Shown here: positions 7,039 through 11,026 of the stretch, one piece after another
Position numbering within the stretch: position 1 is the stretch's first letter
Layout: each line of letters starts with the position of its first letter
NCBI GenBank assembly: GCA_018335615.1
Contig: JAGXRS010000065.1
Location: 1-11,026 of the forward strand
Length of the DNA: 11,026 nt
DNA from: Hydrogenophaga sp.
Lineage (GTDB): Bacteria > Pseudomonadota > Gammaproteobacteria > Burkholderiales > Burkholderiaceae_C
Direction: 5' to 3'
Translations under genes and position numbers: made by a program
Notes under the pieces: model-generated
Database searches by the model: none
What the model saw: only the letters and a program-made list of their open reading frames with translations
What the model was told of the DNA's origin: nothing

Positions 7039-7808
7039 CGGAACACGTTTTTCCATTCGCGCAAGGTGGCGAAAACGCCCACCTCGTCGGTGGCGGCAAG
7101 GGGGTCTCGCGCGTGCGCTGCCTGGCGCACGGCGTCTTCGCGTGAGCGAAGAAAAGGGTTGATTTTTTTCTCGAGTCCAATGGAGCTCGGCAGGGTCGGC
7201 AGGTTCCGTTCCCGCAACGCTTCGCAGTGCGCCCGGTGGCGTTGCAGGTCGGCATTCATCGGCTCGACCGCCAGCGCAAAGCGCAGGTTGGACAGCGTGT
7301 ACTCGTGCGTGCAGCAGACACGCGTGTCATCGGGCAGGGCGGCCAGACGCGCCAGCGACGCATGCATGTGCGCTGGCGTGCCCTCGAACAGACGACCACA
7401 GCCACCGGAAAACAGCGTGTCGCCGCAGAACAGCAGCGGCGCGCCGTCCAGCGCGGGGAGGAAATACGCGATGTGTCCCGCTGTGTGCCCCGGAACCTTG
7501 ATGACCTGAAACGACAGGCCCATCACCTCCACCGTGTCACCATGGTCCACCCGCTGCAGCGGTTCGGGCATGGGCTCGACCGTGGGGCCAATCACCCGTG
7601 CCCCGGAGGCTTCGCGCAGTGCGGCCACGCCGCCGGTGTGGTCGGCGTGGTGGTGGGTGATGAGGATGGTGTCGAGCACAAGCCCGTGCTGCATGAGCCA
7701 GCCTTGTACGCCCGCAGCTTCGCCAGGGTCGACCACCAAGGCCCGCTGGCCGTCGTGCAAGGTCCAGATGTAGTTGTCGGCGAAGGCCGCCAGGGGGTGA
7801 ATTTGCAT
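7035..7808 (-). CDS. gloB: Hydroxyacylglutathione hydrolase (glyoxalase II)
   Basis: Glyoxalase II hydrolyses S-D-lactoylglutathione to D-lactate and glutathione, the second step of methylglyoxal detoxification in the cytoplasm. The 257-residue product has the metallo-beta-lactamase signature THHHADH (51-57, metal ligands H52, H54, D56, H57), then H108 in PGHTAGH, D130 in FCGDTLF and H168 in CTHEYT, which complete a dinuclear metal site. The C-terminal glutathione-binding domain is visible in NLRFALAVEP and LPSSIGLEKKINPFLR. The start MQIHPLAAFADNYIW is the family start; the frame stays open upstream to 8081 but that extension is unlike the family. It is divergent from the methyltransferase gene across 254 bp, where an extended -10-like TGCGATACT (minus strand, GATACT at 7903-7898) could serve it. 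Confidence 0.97.
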   Translation of the reverse strand: MQIHPLAAFADNYIWTLHDGQRALVVDPGEAAGVQGWLMQHGLVLDTILITHHHADHTGGVAALREASGARVIGPTVEPMPEPLQRVDHGDTVEVMGLSFQVIKVPGHTAGHIAYFLPALDGAPLLFCGDTLFSGGCGRLFEGTPAHMHASLARLAALPDDTRVCCTHEYTLSNLRFALAVEPMNADLQRHRAHCEALRERNLPTLPSSIGLEKKINPFLRSREDAVRQAAHARDPLAATDEVGVFATLREWKNVFR

Positions 7809-7975
7809 GGGCGAACTCGGGTGTTGCGGCCCCCACCCCGGCGCGACAGGAGGGCGGCTTGTGGCGCAGGGGCCATCAGATCTTGAATCAGGCCTTGAGT
7901 ATCGCAGACAGGGTGGGCGGCACACGCCTTTCGCGCGTGCAAGCCCAGCCGGAACCCGTGGCCGCAAGTTCTCGA

Positions 7976-7981
7976 TATACT
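7976..7981 (+). promoter_or_regulatory. Possible -10 box for the methyltransferase gene
   Basis: TATACT matches the -10 consensus at 5 of 6 positions in an otherwise GC-rich intergenic region and lies 81 nt before the proposed TTG start. No good -35 hexamer is found at 16-18 bp spacing, so support is limited. Confidence 0.3.
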
Positions 7982-8048
7982 GATTTTTGCTCACGGGTGC
8001 CCCGCAGCTGCAGGGTGTGCTGCCCCTTTTTCTTTGCACCGCGCGAGC

Positions 8049-8053
8049 GGAGA
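8049..8053 (+). promoter_or_regulatory. Ribosome binding site deciding the TTG start at 8063
   Basis: GGAGA lies 9 nt before TTG at 8063-8065. No in-frame ATG lies near the start of the recognisable protein, so this site selects the TTG. Confidence 0.6.
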
Positions 8054-8062
8054 CCGCCCGAA

Positions 8063-8938
8063 TTGAAGCCCGACCCCTCATCGGCCCAGACCGCCCTCGG
8101 ACTCACCGCCTGGCTGGAGACGCCCCCCGGGCAGTACCTGCTGGGGTGGGAACGCGTGCAGTTCGACTTGGCGGTGGCCGATGTGTTCGGTTACCACGCG
8201 TTGCAGCTGGGCCTGCCCGAGCTGGACACGCTCAGCAGCAACCGCATGCCGCACCGCTGGCTGGCGCTGCCGGAGGAAATGCTGCCGGTTGCCGATCTCC
8301 CCCTGGGGCTGTTCAGCCATGAAGGAGTGCAGCACATCGACAGCGAAGGGCCGGTCTCCGGCACCAGCGACCGCGCTGGCGTCCCGAAGGTGGCGCTGGT
8401 CACCGATGCGGCGGCACTGCCCTTCCCGGCGGCCAGCCTGGACCTGGTGGTGCTGCCCCACACCCTGGAGCTCAGCGCCGACCCGCACCACGTGCTGCGG
8501 GAGGTGGAGCGCGTACTGGTGCCCGATGGCCGGGTGGTGATCTCTGGCCTGAATCCGGCCAGTTTGTGGGGGCTGCGCCAGGGGCAGGGGCGCCTGCGCG
8601 CGATGCTGGGCCTGGCGCCCGATGACGGGACCCATCTGTACTTGCCGGACGCTGGCGCGTTCATCGGTCCCTGGCGGCTGCGCGACTGGCTGCAGCTGCT
8701 GAGTTTTGAAGTAGAGTCGGACCGCTATGGCTGCTACCGGCCTGCGGTGCGTTCCGACAAATGGTTGCAGCGCACCGCCTGGATGGACCGCGCGGGCGCC
8801 CGCTGGTGGCCGATTCTCGGCGCGGTCTATTTCGTGGTCGCCGTCAAACGCGTGCAAGGCATGCGCCTGCTCGGCCCTTCGTGGAAGCCGCGCCGCTCCC
8901 TGGCCACCGCGCCCGTTGCCGTGGCCAACCGCCGCTGA
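8063..8938 (+). CDS. YafS-like SAM-dependent methyltransferase family protein
   Basis: The 291-residue product resembles YafS-type members of the methyltransferase-11 group: N-terminal TAWLETPPGQYLLGWERVQFD (15-35), then DAAALPFPAASLDLVVLPHTLE (115-136), DPHHVLREVERVLVPDGRVVISGLNPASLWG (140-170), and a C-terminal segment with WLQLLSFEVES and a hydrophobic patch ILGAVYFVVAVKRV (251-264). The usual glycine-rich SAM-binding motif I (VLDxGxGxG) is not seen where expected near 80-115, so catalytic activity cannot be assumed; as I recall it, E. coli YafS is similar in this respect. Substrate unknown. The TTG start is chosen from a GGAGA site and the position where similarity begins; an open frame back to 7859 is rejected. 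It is divergent from gloB, as yafS is in E. coli. Confidence 0.82.
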   Translation: MKPDPSSAQTALGLTAWLETPPGQYLLGWERVQFDLAVADVFGYHALQLGLPELDTLSSNRMPHRWLALPEEMLPVADLPLGLFSHEGVQHIDSEGPVSGTSDRAGVPKVALVTDAAALPFPAASLDLVVLPHTLELSADPHHVLREVERVLVPDGRVVISGLNPASLWGLRQGQGRLRAMLGLAPDDGTHLYLPDAGAFIGPWRLRDWLQLLSFEVESDRYGCYRPAVRSDKWLQRTAWMDRAGARWWPILGAVYFVVAVKRVQGMRLLGPSWKPRRSLATAPVAVANRR

Positions 8939-8961
8939 GCGAACGGGCCTGTCGCACCAGC

Positions 8962-8990
8962 GCCCCGGGCCGCCGGGGCTTCTCTTTTTT
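8962..8990 (+). terminator. Intrinsic terminator after the methyltransferase gene
   Basis: GCCCCGG (8962-8968) and CCGGGGC (8973-8979) form a perfect 7-bp GC stem with the loop GCCG, followed by TTCTCTTTTTT. It lies 24 nt after the methyltransferase stop and 29 nt before the rnhA start, so it would end or attenuate transcription between them. Confidence 0.75.
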
Positions 8991-9004
8991 CTGTTCTTTC
9001 CGCT

Positions 9005-9010
9005 CTGGAG
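9005..9010 (+). promoter_or_regulatory. Ribosome binding site deciding the TTG start of rnhA
   Basis: CTGGAG ends 8 nt before TTG at 9019-9021. The next codons read NHVVIYTDGAC, the usual RNase HI beginning, and no in-frame ATG is available. Confidence 0.7.
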
Positions 9011-9018
9011 TCTCTTCC

Positions 9019-9453
9019 TTGAACCATGTCGTGATCTACACCGACGGCGCCTGCAAAGGCAACCCGGGCCCCGGGGGGTGGGGCGTCTACCTGAAGGCCG
9101 GGGGGCATCAAAAGGAACTGTGGGGCGGCGAACGCGTGACCACCAACAACCGCATGGAGCTCACCGCCGTGATCGAGGCACTGGCCGCGCTGAAGCGGCC
9201 GTGCCAGGTATCGCTCTACCTCGACAGCGAGTACGTGCGCAAAGGCATCACCGAGTGGATACACGGCTGGAAAGCCAAGGGCTGGAAGACCGCGGCCAAG
9301 CAGCCGGTGAAGAACGCCGACCTCTGGCAGAAGCTCGACCAGATCGTGCACGGTGGCATTCACAAGATTGAATGGCACTGGGTGCGTGGCCACGCCGGCG
9401 ATCCCGGGAACGAGCGTGCTGATGCGCTGGCCAATCGCGGTGTGCCACTGTGA
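9019..9453 (+). CDS. rnhA: Ribonuclease HI
   Basis: RNase HI cuts the RNA strand of RNA-DNA hybrids in the cytoplasm, removing primers and R-loops. From the TTG start the product has 144 residues, close to the E. coli length. The acidic active site is complete: D9 in IYTDGACKGNPGPGG, E47 in NNRMELTAVIEAL, D69 in LYLDSEYV and D135 in NERADALA, with the catalytic-loop His H125 in WVRGHAGDPGN. The basic protrusion (WIHGWKAKGWKTAAKQPVKN, 80-99) that helps bind the hybrid is present. It lies downstream of the methyltransferase in the same direction but behind an intrinsic terminator, so its main promoter is unclear. dnaQ, its neighbour in E. coli and many proteobacteria, is not next to it here. 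Confidence 0.96.
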   Translation: MNHVVIYTDGACKGNPGPGGWGVYLKAGGHQKELWGGERVTTNNRMELTAVIEALAALKRPCQVSLYLDSEYVRKGITEWIHGWKAKGWKTAAKQPVKNADLWQKLDQIVHGGIHKIEWHWVRGHAGDPGNERADALANRGVPL

Positions 9454-9485
9454 AGCGCCACAGCTGACAGCGGGATGCGCAGCGG

Positions 9486-9502
9486 GCTGCACAAGCTGCA
9501 GC
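9486..9502. repeat. Inverted repeat upstream of the efflux operon
   Basis: GCTGCA (9486-9491) and TGCAGC (9497-9502) are perfect inverted arms around the 5-nt spacer CAAGC. The repeat is 33 bp after the rnhA stop and 16 bp before a possible -35 box. No T tract follows it. It could be an operator for a regulator of the pump genes or a hairpin at the rnhA 3' end; the sequence alone does not decide. Confidence 0.35.
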
Positions 9503-9517
9503 GGTCGGGAAGGGCGA

Positions 9518-9546
9518 TTGAACTTCAGGCCACGACCCGGTCTCAT
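9518..9546 (+). promoter_or_regulatory. Possible sigma70 promoter of the RND efflux operon
   Basis: TTGAAC (9518-9523, 4 of 6 to the -35 consensus) and TCTCAT (9541-9546, 4 of 6 to the -10) are separated by exactly 17 bp. The position, 78 nt before the adaptor ATG, is reasonable, but both hexamers are imperfect. Confidence 0.35.
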
Positions 9547-9623
9547 GGCTGTTACATTGTTTCGGATTGGGCACCGAGCAGGCCCTGCACAAACGTCATT
9601 CCCCTCTTCGGTTGCCCGTCAGC

Positions 9624-10877
9624 ATGACAAAAAAGACGCTTTATCTGGTCGTGGCCGTTGCCGGCCTCGCTTTGGCTTCGGCCGGTGCCTGGTGGGTTCA
9701 GAACCGCACGCCGACGGTGGGCGAAGGCGCCGCGGCACCCGCAGGGGCCGGCCCGGGTGCACGACCGCCGGGCGGACCGGGTGGCGGGGGAACGCCGGGC
9801 GTGGAGGTGGCGAAGGTGCAAGCGCTTCGCCTGCAGGACGACGCCATCGCCGTGGGTACCCTGCGCTCGCGCCAGAGCGTCACCCTGCGGCCCGAGGTGA
9901 GCGGGCGCATCTCGCAGATCGCCTTCCAGGAGGGCGCCCAGGTGCGACGCGGGCAGCTGCTGGTGCAGCTCGACGATGTGCTGCAGCGGGCCGAACTCAG
10001 CCAGGCCCAGGCCCAGCTGTCGGTGGCCCGCGCCAACCTCCAGCGCAACCAGGAACTGGTGGCCGCCAATTTCGTGGCCCGGCGTGTGCTGGAGGAGAGC
10101 GAGGCCAGCCTGCAAGTGGCCGAAGCCCAGGTGGCGCTGGCCCAGGCACGTTTGCAGCGCATGCGCATCACGGCGCCTTTTGACGGCACGGTGGGGCTGC
10201 GCAGCATCAACCTGGGCGAGTACGTGAAGGACGGCGCCGATCTGGTGAACCTGGAAGACACCTCGGCCCTCACGGTTGACTTTCGCCTGCCCGAGCGTTA
10301 CCAGACGCGCATTGCCGCCGGCCAGCCGGTGCAGGTGCAGCTGGACGCCTTGCCGGGTCAGACCTTTGCCGCCCGCGTGCAGGCGGTGGACCCGCTGCTG
10401 GACGCCAACGACCGATCGGTGTCGGTTCGTGCTGTCCTGCCACCGGCGCCGGGTGGCCAGCTGCGGCCGGGCATGTTTGCCCGGGTGCTCACCGTTTTCT
10501 CGGTGGACGAGGCGGCCCTGGTGGTGCCGGAAGAGGCGCTCGTACCACAAGGAGGCAAGCAGTTTGTCTTCCGTCTGGAGAGCGAAGGCGAGGGCGACGC
10601 CGTGAAGCTGGTGTCGCGACGCACCGAGGTGCAGATCGGCGTGCGCCAGGGCGCGCAGGTCCAGATCACCAAGGGGCTGCAAGAGGGTGACACCGTGGTG
10701 GTGGCGGGCCAGCAGCGCCTGCAACGCGACGGCACGCCGGTGCGGGTGGTGGACATGTCGCGCCCCCCGGGCGGGGCTTCGCGCCCCGTAGGTGCTGCAC
10801 CGGACGCCGCTGGTGGCTCACCTCTGGGTGCTGCACCGCGCCCGGGTGCACCGGCCGCTGCCGCCGCAACCAATTGA
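9624..10877 (+). CDS. RND efflux periplasmic adaptor (membrane-fusion protein)
   Basis: This subunit links an inner-membrane RND pump to an outer-membrane channel. The 417-residue product begins MTKKTLYLVVAVAGLALASAGAWW, an uncleaved anchor or signal with no lipobox, followed by a Gly/Pro/Ala-rich stretch (about 35-58). Then come the lipoyl half-motif RPEVSGRISQIAFQEGAQVRRGQLLVQLD (89-117), an alpha-hairpin (about 118-178) with the repeated Gln/Ala pattern AELSQAQAQLSVARANL, the second lipoyl half RMRITAPFDGTVGLRSINLGEYV (179-201), a beta-barrel domain with PGMFARV (282-288) and a membrane-proximal domain, ending in a Gly/Ala/Pro tail (about 380-417). The plan resembles MexH/MdtA-type adaptors; the substrate cannot be told. 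An open frame extends back to a TTG at 9567 but MTKK fits a signal anchor better. The pump gene starts 34 bp downstream. Confidence 0.93.
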   Translation: MTKKTLYLVVAVAGLALASAGAWWVQNRTPTVGEGAAAPAGAGPGARPPGGPGGGGTPGVEVAKVQALRLQDDAIAVGTLRSRQSVTLRPEVSGRISQIAFQEGAQVRRGQLLVQLDDVLQRAELSQAQAQLSVARANLQRNQELVAANFVARRVLEESEASLQVAEAQVALAQARLQRMRITAPFDGTVGLRSINLGEYVKDGADLVNLEDTSALTVDFRLPERYQTRIAAGQPVQVQLDALPGQTFAARVQAVDPLLDANDRSVSVRAVLPPAPGGQLRPGMFARVLTVFSVDEAALVVPEEALVPQGGKQFVFRLESEGEGDAVKLVSRRTEVQIGVRQGAQVQITKGLQEGDTVVVAGQQRLQRDGTPVRVVDMSRPPGGASRPVGAAPDAAGGSPLGAAPRPGAPAAAAATN

Positions 10878-10911
10878 CGGCCGCCGTCTGACCCAACGGA
10901 GCACGGTCCCC

Positions 10912-11026
10912 ATGCAACTGCCCGAAATTTCGATCCGCCGTCCGGTCTTTGCCACCGTGTTGTCGCTGCTGATCCTGCTGGTGGGCTGGGTCTCGTTCAA
11001 CGGCCTCACGGTGCGCGAGTACCCCA
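10912..11026 (+). CDS. RND multidrug efflux permease, N-terminal fragment
   Basis: Only the first 38 codons lie in the window; the right edge cuts the gene. MQLPEISIRRPVFATVLSLL, followed by a further hydrophobic segment ILLVGWVSFNGL and then TVREYP, is the typical start of HAE1-family RND pumps: a short cytoplasmic amphipathic segment with the I-RRPVFA signature, then transmembrane helix 1 and the beginning of the periplasmic porter domain. The protein would work as a proton-driven trimer with the adaptor encoded 34 bp upstream. GGAG at 10898-10901 lies 10 nt before the ATG and supports the start. No outer-membrane channel gene is visible; it may follow outside the window or be shared. Confidence 0.93.
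   Translation, partial: MQLPEISIRRPVFATVLSLLILLVGWVSFNGLTVREYP

Noticed and set aside
7163..7169. A7 run (minus strand) within gloB codons for LEKKIN, as a second slippery site
   Set aside because: The phase is G AAA AAA A, which does not fit the -1 heptamer, and a truncated glyoxalase II has no known role.
7859..8062. Upstream in-frame start of the methyltransferase at 7859
   Set aside because: The extension has no family resemblance, spans the divergent promoter region, and the TTG at 8063 has a good ribosome binding site.
7809..8081. Upstream extension of gloB to 8081 on the minus strand
   Set aside because: Glyoxalase II begins at MQIHPLAAF; the extension would cross the intergenic region and enter the methyltransferase gene.
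1..11026. Mobile elements, CRISPR arrays, tRNA or rRNA genes, toxin-antitoxin pairs
   Set aside because: No transposase or integrase motifs, regular repeats, cloverleaf patterns or small paired genes were found; the region is tightly packed with housekeeping genes.

Overview
The window is GC-rich, densely coding DNA of a betaproteobacterium. Protein sequences and gene order point to Burkholderiales, probably Comamonadaceae (Hydrogenophaga/Acidovorax-like); the genus is an inference. Almost all of it is conserved chromosomal housekeeping DNA. I see no mobile element, CRISPR array, tRNA or rRNA.

Layout. (1) Positions 2-676 hold the C-terminal part of a HI0933/TIGR03862-type flavoprotein, cut by the window edge. 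(2) 767-864, minus strand, is the 4.5S signal recognition particle RNA (ffs), with a good -10 box just upstream. (3) 1035-4006 is the cluster dnaX - ybaB - recR: clamp-loader tau subunit, nucleoid-associated YbaB/EbfC protein, recombination mediator RecR. (4) 4246-5304 is a lone periplasmic substrate-binding protein of the NMT1/SsuA type with a Tat-like signal and no permease or ATPase nearby. (5) 5332-7808, minus strand, is gloB followed by mltD, joined by an overlapping ATGA stop/start. (6) Divergent from gloB are a YafS-like methyltransferase and rnhA, both probably starting at TTG and separated by an intrinsic terminator. This block resembles the mltD-gloB-yafS-rnhA neighbourhood of E. coli, but dnaQ is not next to rnhA here. 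(7) 9624 to the right edge is an RND efflux operon: a membrane-fusion protein, then the first 38 residues of the inner-membrane pump.

The most interesting signal is a run of nine A (2167-2175) inside dnaX, exactly where the conserved ATPase/collar part ends and the Pro/Ala-rich tau linker begins. Both alternative frames reach a stop within a few codons, so slippage in either direction would give a short gamma-like protein of about 381-389 residues. dnaX may also be leaderless: a TAGAAT -10 box lies 7 nt before the ATG and there is no ribosome binding site. I found nothing that looks like a wholly undescribed multi-gene system.
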